Positions 38,139 to 46,865 of a DNA stretch of 47,406 bases are shown piece by piece. The DNA is from Candidatus Parvarchaeota archaeon (GTDB lineage: Archaea; Nanobdellota; Nanobdellia; JAFCGN01). The translations under genes were made by a program, and so were the position numbers. Where the stretch lies: assembly GCA_017609105.1 (NCBI GenBank), contig JAFCEQ010000001.1, positions 1-47,406 of the forward strand, read 5' to 3'. The notes below the pieces were generated by a model. That model did not search any database and was not told the DNA's origin. It saw only the letters and a program-made list of their open reading frames with translations. The stretch's first letter is position 1; every line of letters starts with the position of its first letter.

Positions 38139-38295
38139 TAAAGTTGGAGAAGAGTATGTTATTCAATTGAAAGCAAAACCTGATAAAGGAAAAGCAAACA
38201 CTGAATTAATTAAGATTTTGAAAAAACATTTTGGTATGAACGCTAAGATTGTTTCAGGAGCGAAGAGTAAAAGAAAAATAATTGAACTTTTTTGA
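38089..38295 (+). CDS. DUF167/YggU-family protein
   Basis: MRIRVRVKPNSKEESINKVGEEYVIQLKAKPDKGKANTELIKILKKHFGMNAKIVSGAKSKRKII. Confidence 0.88.
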   Translation: MRIRVRVKPNSKEESINKVGEEYVIQLKAKPDKGKANTELIKILKKHFGMNAKIVSGAKSKRKIIELF

Positions 38296-38423
38296 TTTAG
38301 TAACTTTCCATAATTTATTTTTTAACAAAGAAATTAATGAAATCAAAAGCGTGAAATAAAATTTTTTTGTTCTTAACATCTTGGAACAAACTTTTATAAA
38401 TCTCGCGAGTTTTATTTTATTTT

Positions 38424-39086
38424 ATGCATAATCCTTTTACTTATATCACGCCAAGGGAGAATGAAGAAATAATTGATAGAATAAATGTTTATAATAGGCT
38501 TGAAAAAAAAATTTTGGACACATTAATTCAAGGAACAATAATTTTTCTTGAAGGAGATTATGGAAGCGGTAAATCTCTTTTAGTTCAAAAATTAAAGAAA
38601 AACTTAGGTAATAAGATTAAAATCATAACTCTTGATTTCACAGGCATGATTTTAAATGACTTGCGAAAACTGCCTTTAGAAAAAAAAAGAGAAATCTTAG
38701 TTGTGATTGATAGATTTGATTTAAGCGAAGGATTAAGTAAAGAAAATTTTGAAAAACTGCTTGATTTAATTCTTGAATTAAAAAACAGGGGTTTATCTTT
38801 CTTATTGCTTCTTAATAATAAAACAACAAAAGCAATAAAAAAAGCAAAAAGCAGATTAAAAAAAGAGTATAGTATAATTAGAATACCTGCTCTTGATTAT
38901 AAATTTTCTAAGGAATTAATTATTTCTCGTTTGAATGAAATAAGAAAGAGTAAGAATGAAAGTCTTGAACCTTTTACTGAAAAAGAAATTAAGGAGGTTT
39001 GGCGTAATAGTAAGGGCAATCCTAGAATGTTGCTTCTCTTATGCGAGAACTTGTTTGAAAGAAAAATGAAAGAGGCAAGAAAGTGA
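38424..39086 (+). CDS. AAA/ORC-like P-loop ATPase
   Basis: Walker A EGDYGSGKS, Walker B ILVVIDRFD, sensor-like LLLLNN, C-terminal SKGNPRMLLLLCENLFE. Confidence 0.8.
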   Translation: MHNPFTYITPRENEEIIDRINVYNRLEKKILDTLIQGTIIFLEGDYGSGKSLLVQKLKKNLGNKIKIITLDFTGMILNDLRKLPLEKKREILVVIDRFDLSEGLSKENFEKLLDLILELKNRGLSFLLLLNNKTTKAIKKAKSRLKKEYSIIRIPALDYKFSKELIISRLNEIRKSKNESLEPFTEKEIKEVWRNSKGNPRMLLLLCENLFERKMKEARK

Positions 39087-39862
39087 AATATTCTAAAACA
39101 ACAATAATAATGTTTTTGAGTTTGTTTTTATTCGCAGAATTATTTGGATTATTCGTGAACAAGCAATACTTTAAAAAAGAGCTTCCTTATGGATTGGAAC
39201 CAACAAAAACAGAATTCAGTGTTGGGTATCTTTTAAGCGGCATAATTGTTTTTACTATAATCTATTTTTTGTTGTTAAAACTGAAAATAAATTATGTTGT
39301 TAAATTATGGTATGTTCTTGCAGTTTTTTTGTGCTCATTAATTACTTTAAACAGTTTTATGGATTCTTTTCTTGCTTTAATAAGTGCTTTCATTCTTGTG
39401 ATATTGAAGTTAAGCAATAAATTTGGCATTGTTTTTCATGATATTAGTGAAGTGATTGTTTATGCTGGTGTTGTTCCTTTGTTCAGTCCATTGTTTAATA
39501 TGGCTGGAATCATTATTTTAATGGTTTTTTTGAGTATTTATGATATAATAAGTGTTTTTGGCACTAAACACATGATTAAATTAGTTAAATCTCAGCAAAA
39601 ATTAAAAATATTTGCTGGATTAATTGTCAGGTATAAGGATGAAAATGCGCTTTTAGGCGGGGGGGATGTTATTTTTCCTGTTTTGTTCGCAAGTGTTGTA
39701 AGCACTCATATTGGTTTTCTTCAAGCAATTTTAAGTATTTATGGTGCTGCAGTTGGTTTATTGTTTTTGGTTTTAGTTGGTAAAAAAGGAAAATTTTATC
39801 CAGCAATTCCTTTTATTGCTGCAGGAGAATTCATTTTTTTTATTTTAAGCTTATTACTTTAA
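39083..39862 (+). CDS. Presenilin-like intramembrane aspartyl protease (family A22, archaeal PSH type)
   Basis: Polytopic; catalytic motifs SIYDIISV (YD) and LGGGDVIFP (GxGD-type), followed by PAL-like FYPAIPFIAAG; GTGA overlap with the upstream ATPase. Confidence 0.85.
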   Translation: MKYSKTTIIMFLSLFLFAELFGLFVNKQYFKKELPYGLEPTKTEFSVGYLLSGIIVFTIIYFLLLKLKINYVVKLWYVLAVFLCSLITLNSFMDSFLALISAFILVILKLSNKFGIVFHDISEVIVYAGVVPLFSPLFNMAGIIILMVFLSIYDIISVFGTKHMIKLVKSQQKLKIFAGLIVRYKDENALLGGGDVIFPVLFASVVSTHIGFLQAILSIYGAAVGLLFLVLVGKKGKFYPAIPFIAAGEFIFFILSLLL

Positions 39863-39872
39863 GCTTATTACT
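39845..39872. repeat. 2 x 14-bp perfect tandem repeat TTAAGCTTATTACT across the presenilin-like stop codon
   Basis: Direct reading; stop TAA at 39860-39862. Confidence 0.9.
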
Positions 39873-39943
39873 CTAAGTTTTTTATTTTAATTCTTTTAAT
39901 CAATTTTTGTCTTCTTCTTATGTTTCTTCATAAACTTTTTTTT

Positions 39944-40075
39944 CTTAGAACTTATTGCTTTTCTTAATTATTTTTTAATCTACTTTTTTTAATTCTCGCA
40001 CTTAGAACTTATCATTTTCATAATTTATTTTTTAACCTTTTTCCCTTAATCCTTGCACTTAGAACTTGTTGTTTT
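39944..40075. repeat. T-rich intergenic repeats of 57-bp period (two full units plus partial third)
   Basis: CTTAGAACTT at 39944, 40001 and 40058; units 1 and 2 about 74% identical by eye. Confidence 0.7.
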
Positions 40076-40090
40076 GTTTTTCTATTTTTT

Positions 40091-40324
40091 TTATTTCTTT
40101 TTTCTTTTCTTTGTTTTCTTGTTTGTTTTTTTCTTTGTTTTTTTGAGCCTGCCTTCTTGTTTTGCATCTAATTCTTCTAAATGTTTTATGTTGTTAAGAA
40201 CTCTTGTTATTCTTTTTTCCATAAGAAAAATTCTTTTAAGTGCTATTACAATGCCTGCGAGCATCCCTAAAGAAATTCCTATAAGCACTGTTTGAGCATA
40301 AACTGAATTAGTGAATAATGTCAT
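40091..40324 (-). CDS. Small membrane protein with very Lys-rich tail
   Basis: 77-aa ORF, one N-terminal hydrophobic helix, then coiled-coil-like and poly-K/T tail. Confidence 0.55.
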   Translation of the reverse strand: MTLFTNSVYAQTVLIGISLGMLAGIVIALKRIFLMEKRITRVLNNIKHLEELDAKQEGRLKKTKKKTNKKTKKRKKK

Positions 40325-40440
40325 AAATTTTTTTTAGGAGTTTCTAATTTAAAAACATTAAGATTTTTTGATTCTAATTAATTTTTATTCTTGTTTTTTC
40401 AAAAACCTTAAAAACAAATTCTTTGTTCTTATAAAAAATA

Positions 40441-41379
40441 ATGAAGAAAGTAATAGTAACTGGTGCTGCAGGGCTTGTAGGCCAAAACCTTATTCCAATG
40501 CTTGTTAAAGAAAAATATAATGTTATTGCAATTGATAAAAATAAGAATAATTTAGAGCTTCTAAAAAAATTAAATCCTTTAGTTAAGTGCTTGAAAGATG
40601 ATTTAAGCAAGAAGGGCAAGTGGGAGGAGGAGTTCAAAGGAGCGAGTATTGTGATTCAACTTCAAGCGCAAATCGCCTCAAAAACTGAAAAAGATTTTGT
40701 AAAAAATAATGTTAATGCTGTTAAGAATATTCTCAGAGCATGTGAAAAAAATAAAGTAAAAAACTTAATACACATTAGTTCTTCTGTTGTTATCTCAGTT
40801 GCAAAAGATGAGTATACTTTAACAAAAAGGAAGGGAGAAGATCTTGTGATTAAAAGCAAAACTCCTTTCACAATTTTAAGACCTCCTTTAATATACGGGT
40901 GTTTTGATGCTAAACACTTAGGATGGATTACAAGGTTTATGAAAAAATCACTTATAGTGCCAGTTATTGGTTCTGGAAAATATATTCGACAACCATTATT
41001 TGTTCAAGATTTATGCAAAATAATTGTGAAATTAACAAAAAGAAAACCACAAAATAAGATATATAATATTATTGGGAAAGAAAAAATATATTATATTGAT
41101 TTATTAAAAACGATTTGCAGAACAAAAGGATGGAAAAGAATTTTTCTTCCAATACCAATACCTCTTTTTAGTGCTTTAATTAATGTATACGGTGTTTTCA
41201 CTAAAAAGCCTGCGTTCAGGCCTGAGCAAATAAAAGCGCTTACAGCAGGAGATATTTTTCCTGTGGAGGATTGGGAGAAAGAATTCGGAGTGAAATACAC
41301 TTGTTTTGAAAAAGGAATTCATAAAACATTAAAAAGCGCGTGTTCAAAGTATTCTGAAAAAATGGTCACGCCTCATTAA
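40441..41379 (+). CDS. NAD-dependent epimerase/dehydratase (extended SDR)
   Basis: VTGAAGLVGQNLI Rossmann motif; LRPPLIYG; RQPLFVQDLC. The usual YxxxK may be YTLTK. Confidence 0.85.
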   Translation: MKKVIVTGAAGLVGQNLIPMLVKEKYNVIAIDKNKNNLELLKKLNPLVKCLKDDLSKKGKWEEEFKGASIVIQLQAQIASKTEKDFVKNNVNAVKNILRACEKNKVKNLIHISSSVVISVAKDEYTLTKRKGEDLVIKSKTPFTILRPPLIYGCFDAKHLGWITRFMKKSLIVPVIGSGKYIRQPLFVQDLCKIIVKLTKRKPQNKIYNIIGKEKIYYIDLLKTICRTKGWKRIFLPIPIPLFSALINVYGVFTKKPAFRPEQIKALTAGDIFPVEDWEKEFGVKYTCFEKGIHKTLKSACSKYSEKMVTPH

Positions 41380-41419
41380 GGATTAATCATGCTTTCCTAA
41401 AAATGTGTTCTTACTTTTT

Positions 41420-42168
41420 TTATTCTTTTATTAATTCGCTTATTATTTTTTTTGTGTGTTCAGGGTTTCTTACTTCAACGCAGTCAACGCATAATTCTTT
41501 CACTGAGTAATCATTACCTCCTTGGAACAAAGAATCTCCTATGAATAACATTTTGTTTAAAGGAATGTTAAGTATTTCTTGTATTTTTTTCACGCCAAAT
41601 GCTTTATCAATGCCTTTGCGAGTCACGTCAATACTGGTTTTGCCGCCTATCTTAATATCATAGTTTGGTAAGCGAGGGCGTAATAACTTAATTATTACCT
41701 CTCTTTTCTCGCCAGTCACGTCCCAACCTTGTTTGACTTCAAGCGGGGCTTCTTGACCTAAAGCGCTGAAAGTTATTTGCGTGCCTCTATCCTCAATGAG
41801 TTCACCGCACACTTTTTCTGGTTTATAATTAATTTCTTTTAAAACTTGATTAAATACTTGAATAATGCGTTTTCTTTCATTTTCTTCTATTTCTAAAGCA
41901 TAAACTTGTTTCCATTCATTATTAATGTATTCATAATACCTTGTTGAACAAGTCGGGAATAAATGAAGATTACGTAATAATTCTTTAGAACAATCAAGAT
42001 TGCTTAGTAATTGTTTTTTATATTGTTTTATTGATGCCCGCTGATTACTGCAATTAATTTCTTGCTTAATAGTTTTGTTAGTAATTCATTCATTTCAGCG
42101 TCAATACTTGATTTGCTTGGCGCTAAAGTATCATCCAAATCAAAAATAATTAATGATTTAGTTTTCAT
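41420..42168 (-). pseudogene. HAD-IIB family hydrolase (phosphomannomutase-like), single-base frameshift
   Basis: N-part 42168-42028 MKTKSLIIFDLDDTLAPSKSSIDAEMNELLTKLLSKKLIAVISGHQ*; C-part SIKQYKKQ... to 41420 in an adjacent frame. Adding one G to GGG (42037-42039) gives the family-typical ISGAS. Confidence 0.82.
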
Positions 42169-42214
42169 AAGAATTAAAAAAAAATTTTTTTATTATTAAT
42201 TATTTTACTGTGTT

Positions 42215-42634
42215 TTAGTATTCTTCTTTTTGTGCTGATTTTGAAATGCTAACGAATTGCGGTACTGCTACTAACCATCCATCCTCCATGCCCATTAATT
42301 CACCGTTAATTGCTTCTACAGTTCTTTTTATCTTGCTTATTGCTCTTTTTAGTTCTGTTGAATCCTTGTTTCCTAATGGCTTATACTTAACAATTGCAAT
42401 AGTGTATCCTTCTCTTAAGGAGTCAATAATGGGTTTAATGTCTGCGAAATCTGAAAGAATAAAATATTTTACGAATAAATGCGCTGTTTTATTGTCATCT
42501 TCTATTTTAGGTTCTAATTCAATATAATCCACTCTTTCTTGTTTAATAACTCCTTCATCATCTGATAAACTTATTGTTTCATTAACCCTGCCTACTAAAA
42601 CATTTTTTATTTCTTTAATTTTTTTCAAAACCAT
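42215..42634 (-). CDS. sepF: Cell division protein SepF-like (archaeal)
   Basis: YIELEPKIEDDNKTAHLFVKYFILSDFADIKPIIDSLREGYTIAIVKYKPLGNKDSTELKRAISKIKRTVEAINGELMGMEDGWLVAVPQFV. Confidence 0.82.
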   Translation of the reverse strand: MVLKKIKEIKNVLVGRVNETISLSDDEGVIKQERVDYIELEPKIEDDNKTAHLFVKYFILSDFADIKPIIDSLREGYTIAIVKYKPLGNKDSTELKRAISKIKRTVEAINGELMGMEDGWLVAVPQFVSISKSAQKEEY

Positions 42635-42881
42635 TTTACTGCCTCTTTAAAATTTTTTTATTATTAAGTGTTTGATACTATGATAAGATAAAAGGGTTTT
42701 TATAAGTTTTTTGTTAGTATTATTTATACATTTTTTTTGTTTTCTAAACTTGTTTTTTCTAAACATTCGCAGAAAATTAGCAAGGAAATCAAAGTTTTTA
42801 AAAAAAGGAATTCAAGAACTTTTTTTGTAATAATATTCTAAAAAAAGGTTAACAAAAAAATTAATGAAAAATATTAAATTC

Positions 42882-43124
42882 TTATAAAGATTCAAGTAAT
42901 GAAACCACATTCCAAATTTGTGTTCTTGTGAACATTTCAATATTAGGGTCTTTAGAAATATCGTCAAGAATTTGTGTTGCAGCATCAATTTTTATTTCTA
43001 TTGGTTTGTCTTCTTCAAGTTTTTTTTGAGCTTCTTGGCATATTTGCCTTATGTTTTTCGGCACTGTAGTGTCTTCAATTACTTCATTAAGTAATTCAAT
43101 TGCTTGGCTTATCTTATCTTCCAT
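42882..43124 (-). CDS. UPF0147 family protein
   Basis: Helical sequence AIELLNEVIEDTTVPKNIRQICQEAQKKL; start placed at the ATG 6 nt after GGTG. Confidence 0.85.
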   Translation of the reverse strand: MEDKISQAIELLNEVIEDTTVPKNIRQICQEAQKKLEEDKPIEIKIDAATQILDDISKDPNIEMFTRTQIWNVVSLLESL

Positions 43125-43156
43125 TCTTAACACCTTTTTTCATTAATTTTTTTTAA

Positions 43157-43486
43157 TTAAGAAAGTTTTACGAGTTTGTTTTGAAGTTCCTTATTTCTTT
43201 CTGAAAGTTTATTTATTTGTTTGTCTAAGCTTTTAATTCTTAACTCAAATATTTCTTGTTTTTCTTTAAGATCTGAAATTAGTTTTTCCCTGTCTTTTCT
43301 AATCATTATGGTTCCAATAATTTCAAACATATCGTTTTCTTTGCTTTTTTCAACTTCTTTTAAGGCATTTGTAATTTCTGCTTTTTGAACACTAACATTT
43401 TGTTTTTGGTATAACAGGGTTTGAAGTTGTTGTTGCACTCCTTGTAATTCTTTTAAAATGTCTTCTGCTTCTTTTGGTATTTTCAT
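43157..43486 (-). CDS. pfdB: Prefoldin subunit beta
   Basis: Coiled coil - hairpin (VEKSKENDMFEIIGTIMIRKDREKLISDLKEKQE) - coiled coil. Confidence 0.92.
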   Translation of the reverse strand: MKIPKEAEDILKELQGVQQQLQTLLYQKQNVSVQKAEITNALKEVEKSKENDMFEIIGTIMIRKDREKLISDLKEKQEIFELRIKSLDKQINKLSERNKELQNKLVKLS

Positions 43487-43710
43487 TCAATCACCTTTTT
43501 TATTTTTTCAAGAGTGTTTACGAGTTTGAGTTGAGTGTTTAACATTGCCCTGAACGCGACAACATCTTTTGCTTCAATTTTCATTATTATTTTTTTATTT
43601 TTTAATTCAAACTCTGTTTTTGCTCTTTTATTTTCAAATTCATCAGGCGTAATTGAGTTAATGATATTTTTTGAAATATCACTTCTTATCTCAATTATGC
43701 CTTTTATCAT
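43483..43710 (-). CDS. KEOPS subunit Pcc1-like protein
   Basis: IMKIEAKDVVAFRAMLNTQLKLVNTLEKI; location between rpoP and pfdB as in other archaea; ATGA overlap with pfdB. Confidence 0.8.
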   Translation of the reverse strand: MIKGIIEIRSDISKNIINSITPDEFENKRAKTEFELKNKKIIMKIEAKDVVAFRAMLNTQLKLVNTLEKIKKVIE

Positions 43711-43713
43711 ATT

Positions 43714-43854
43714 TTATCTTGCCTTTAATTCTTTTTGAATAGGAGGTCTTACTTTGAAAAGTATTTTTGAACCACAGTACGGGCATGAAGCTCTTCTTCT
43801 TAATTCAAAAATATTTATTTTTTTTTTGCAACTTGCACAAACATATTCAGTCAA
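43714..43854 (-). CDS. rpoP: DNA-directed RNA polymerase subunit P (Rpo12), TTG start
   Basis: MTEYVCASCKKKINIFELRRRASCPYCGSKILFKVRPPIQKELKAR translated by eye; GGTG-ATTAAA-TTG. Absent from the ORF track. Confidence 0.92.
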   Translation of the reverse strand: MTEYVCASCKKKINIFELRRRASCPYCGSKILFKVRPPIQKELKAR

Positions 43855-43871
43855 TTTAATCACCAATTTTC

Positions 43872-44090
43872 TTACTTAGGTTCATAAGCTCTTCCTGTAA
43901 ATTTTTTTTTGCATTTTTTGCATTGCCATATTCCTGCTGAAGTTCTAATAAGAGCATTATTTTTATGACAATAAGGGCATTCATTTTTTGCTTTTTGTTT
44001 TTCTTCAATCTTTTTAATTCTTCTTCTTATTTTTAGCCCGTACCTTGCTCCAAATTTTCCTGTTATTCCGACTTTTTTTGTTTTACCCAT
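43872..44090 (-). CDS. rpl37ae: Ribosomal protein L37Ae
   Basis: GITGKFGARYGLKIRRRI..CPYCHKNNALIRTSAGIWQCKKCKKKFTGRAY. Confidence 0.96.
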   Translation of the reverse strand: MGKTKKVGITGKFGARYGLKIRRRIKKIEEKQKAKNECPYCHKNNALIRTSAGIWQCKKCKKKFTGRAYEPK

Positions 44091-44114
44091 TTTTTCTTCA
44101 CTTAAAAACCTTTA

Positions 44115-44312
44115 TTAAAAATCTTTATACTTCCCAATCTTATCCATTAAATCAATATGTCCCATCATTAAAGCACGACAACAATATCTTTCTAACCCGA
44201 GTTCATCAAGCGCTTCTTTAATTGTTTTGCCTTCTTTTAAGAGTTCTAAATATTTTTCATGCAAATGACCTACTGGTTTTCCACATGTAAAGCATCTGAC
44301 AGGAATTATCAT
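44115..44312 (-). CDS. rpoN: DNA-directed RNA polymerase subunit N (Rpo10)
   Basis: [43 protein letters not shown]. Confidence 0.97.
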   Translation of the reverse strand: MIIPVRCFTCGKPVGHLHEKYLELLKEGKTIKEALDELGLERYCCRALMMGHIDLMDKIGKYKDF

Positions 44313-44321
44313 TTTATTTAA

Positions 44322-44744
44322 TCACCTCTTACTTGTTTGCCTCTTACTTCTCGCTGCACTCCTATAAGGTTTTTGAGGTTCAGTTCTTCTTGTATCTGAA
44401 ACAAGCATTTTCTTATCATATGCTTGGAATTTTTTCTTTAATTCAGGGTCTGCAAAATACTCAACTAATGCATTGCTTATTGCGACTCTTGCAGCATCTG
44501 CGCGAGACATTACTCCTCCTCCTTTAACATTAACATGAATATTAACTTTTTTTGCTTTTTCTCCAGCAAGAATTAATGGTTCTATTATTCTTAATCTTGC
44601 AACCTCAGGAGTTACTAAATCCAGATTTAAAGAATTAACTCTTACCACGCCAGTTCCTTCTTTACAAGTTGCTCTAGCAATACTCGTTTTTCTTTTACCT
44701 GTGCATACTATTGTTCTTTTTTTTGGTTTTTTTATTTTAGCCAT
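44322..44744 (-). CDS. rps9: Ribosomal protein S9 (uS9)
   Basis: TGKRKTSIARATCKEGTG..VKGGGVMSRADAARVAISNALVEY. Confidence 0.96.
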   Translation of the reverse strand: MAKIKKPKKRTIVCTGKRKTSIARATCKEGTGVVRVNSLNLDLVTPEVARLRIIEPLILAGEKAKKVNIHVNVKGGGVMSRADAARVAISNALVEYFADPELKKKFQAYDKKMLVSDTRRTEPQKPYRSAARSKRQTSKR

Positions 44745-44748
44745 TTTA

Positions 44749-45168
44749 TCACTTCCACCCGAGGTATTTGCATAATTCTTCTAATTTCACATATTTAAGT
44801 AATTTTAATTTTTTTGCATTCATTTTTTCCATATTAATTGGTTCTGGAATACTCTCTAAATTTGGATTTCCAATAAAAACTTTTATTCTCTTTAACGCTT
44901 TCCTTCCTTTATCTTGCTTGTAAGGAAGCATTCCTCTTATAGCTCTTTTAAAAAGCAAGTCAGGTCTTTTAGGAAAAAAAGGACCTTTAAAAGGTTCTCC
45001 CCTATCAACTCTTGATTTATACTTTTCAAACACTGCTTTCTTGCTTCCTGAAATAACTGCTTTCTCACTATTAATTATTATAAATTGTTCTCCTTTTAAC
45101 GCTTCTTTCGCAACATAAGAAGCAACTCTTCCTAAAATCAAGTCAGTAGCATCTATGAGTTTAACCAA
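44749..45168 (-). CDS. rpl13: Ribosomal protein L13 (uL13), TTG start
   Basis: IDATDLILGRVASYVAKEALKG..GPFFPKRPDLLFKRAIRGMLPYKQDKGRKALKR. Confidence 0.96.
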   Translation of the reverse strand: MVKLIDATDLILGRVASYVAKEALKGEQFIIINSEKAVISGSKKAVFEKYKSRVDRGEPFKGPFFPKRPDLLFKRAIRGMLPYKQDKGRKALKRIKVFIGNPNLESIPEPINMEKMNAKKLKLLKYVKLEELCKYLGWK

Positions 45169-45526
45169 TTAATTTCACCTCAGAAGGTTTGTGTTTAGAA
45201 GCAAGCAATTCTTTTAAACTTAATGCTTTGCCTTTATTTTTCTCAATTTTTTCTTTTGCTTGCTTTGTAAATTTCCATGCATAAACAATAACTTCTTTTG
45301 TTAAATCTCCATTGCCAAGAATTTTTCCTGGAACAACTACAACTTCTTTTGGATTAGCATAACGATTTATTTTATTAATATTAACTTTCCTCCAATTCTT
45401 GTTTGATTTCTCCAAATCATTTGCTATTCTCTTCCAAAGAGTGTTCCCTTCTTTAATGCTTCTAGTTTTTAATTCTTTTATTAATTCTTTAAGCTCATTT
45501 GATGGTGTTTTCTTTTCTTTAGTCAT
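45161..45526 (-). CDS. rpl18e: Ribosomal protein L18e
   Basis: LWKRIANDLEKSNKNWRKVNINKINRYANPKEVVVVPGKILGNGDLTKEVIVYAWKFT; start placed at ATG 45526. Confidence 0.95.
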   Translation of the reverse strand: MTKEKKTPSNELKELIKELKTRSIKEGNTLWKRIANDLEKSNKNWRKVNINKINRYANPKEVVVVPGKILGNGDLTKEVIVYAWKFTKQAKEKIEKNKGKALSLKELLASKHKPSEVKLIG

Positions 45527-45697
45527 TAAACTCACACTTCCTTTTCTAAATATATTGATTCATTAAAAACTTTACATTTCAAAAACCACATTCCTTTTTA
45601 AAAACTTTACTAAAAATGATTTTACAAAAAATGTTATTGCATGAAAAATGAATTAAAGCAAAGTATATTAATCTCTTTTTATTTATAATAAAATTGT

Positions 45698-46846
45698 ATG
45701 CGAAAAAAGAAAGTTAATAATCCTGCAAAAAAACCTTTGCTTGTAGGATTAAACAGCATTCTTGGAAGCGGGATATTTATTGCTTCTGTCTTAAGCGTTC
45801 AATTATACGGGAAAATAAGTGTTTTTTATTGGATGCTCGCTGGATTCATTGCCTTAATTGTTTCTCTTGTTTTCAGAAGAATATATGAAGAAGATAAAAA
45901 AGGAGTGTATGATTTTTTGAAGAAAGTTTTCAGTAAAAACTTTATGAAAACAGTGAAATGGTTTTATTGGTTTGGGAGTGCAATAGTTGTAACAGCGATT
46001 TCTTTCGCTTGTTCAGAATTCTTAATTTATGTTTTTAATTGGAATGCTAGCACAAACATGTTTCTTAGCATGTTAATTTTAATCAGTATTTATGGTTTCC
46101 ATACTTTTTTTAAACAAAGCGTGAATACTTTTTTTAAAACAATTGTTACTATCAAAATAATTTTAATATTAATATTTATTATATTTTCTTCTCAACTTAC
46201 AACAAATTTTGTTGTAAATAAATCAAATTTCAGTTTTTTAGGAGTAGTATTTGCTTTTTGGGCGTATCTTGGTTTTGAAAAAATCACGAATATTAATATA
46301 AAAAAGAAAAAAGAATCCATACCAATTTTTCAAACAGCAATAATAACATTAAGCGCGATTTTTTTTGCATTCATTATTTCAAGTGTCGCATCCTTTCCTG
46401 AAGAAGTATTAAATAAAAGCTTCACATTAATTGATTTAGTTCATTCATTTATGAGTCCTTCATTTATTGCTTTAACTTCAGCGCTTTTATTAATAGTATT
46501 ATTTAGTGTTGGGATCTCATATATAGAAGCAAGTGAAAACTTATTAGGATATTCAAGAAAAAAAGAAGTTTTTTATCAAATGTTTATTGGACTCTTAGGA
46601 ATCATGCTTTATCAGAATTTTGTGAATTCAGTAATTGTAAGTGTTTTTATTTTTCTTACATATTTCATTCTTATTGATTTAGCAATGATTCGTTATGCGT
46701 TTAAGAAAAAGAATAAGAAATACTTATTTGAATCAACAGCATCATTATTATTCATTCTAGCAATGTTTACAGCAATACAAGTAATAAGTTTTTTGACAAT
46801 AATAACAGTGCTTGTAGGCGCAAGAATTTATTCAAAAATCTCTTAA
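45698..46846 (+). CDS. APC-superfamily amino-acid permease-like protein
   Basis: Polytopic 382 aa; GLNSILGSGIFIAS helix-1 motif and FAFWAYLGFEKITN. Confidence 0.75.
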   Translation: MRKKKVNNPAKKPLLVGLNSILGSGIFIASVLSVQLYGKISVFYWMLAGFIALIVSLVFRRIYEEDKKGVYDFLKKVFSKNFMKTVKWFYWFGSAIVVTAISFACSEFLIYVFNWNASTNMFLSMLILISIYGFHTFFKQSVNTFFKTIVTIKIILILIFIIFSSQLTTNFVVNKSNFSFLGVVFAFWAYLGFEKITNINIKKKKESIPIFQTAIITLSAIFFAFIISSVASFPEEVLNKSFTLIDLVHSFMSPSFIALTSALLLIVLFSVGISYIEASENLLGYSRKKEVFYQMFIGLLGIMLYQNFVNSVIVSVFIFLTYFILIDLAMIRYAFKKKNKKYLFESTASLLFILAMFTAIQVISFLTIITVLVGARIYSKIS

Positions 46847-46865
46847 TTAAGATATGATTCTTTTT

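Noticed and set aside
39944-40075. CRISPR-like interpretation of the 57-bp-period repeats
   Set aside because: Only about 10 bp is exactly conserved, the spacers are themselves similar and T-rich, and no cas genes are nearby.
40053-40295. 80-aa Phe-rich plus-strand ORF
   Set aside because: Translation of the T-rich repeat zone and antisense to 40091-40324; no supporting start signal.
42635-42881. 250-bp gap between SepF and UPF0147 as a possible ncRNA
   Set aside because: No stable GC-rich structure, box C/D or other RNA signature recognised; looks like ordinary AT-rich intergenic DNA with promoter and terminator.
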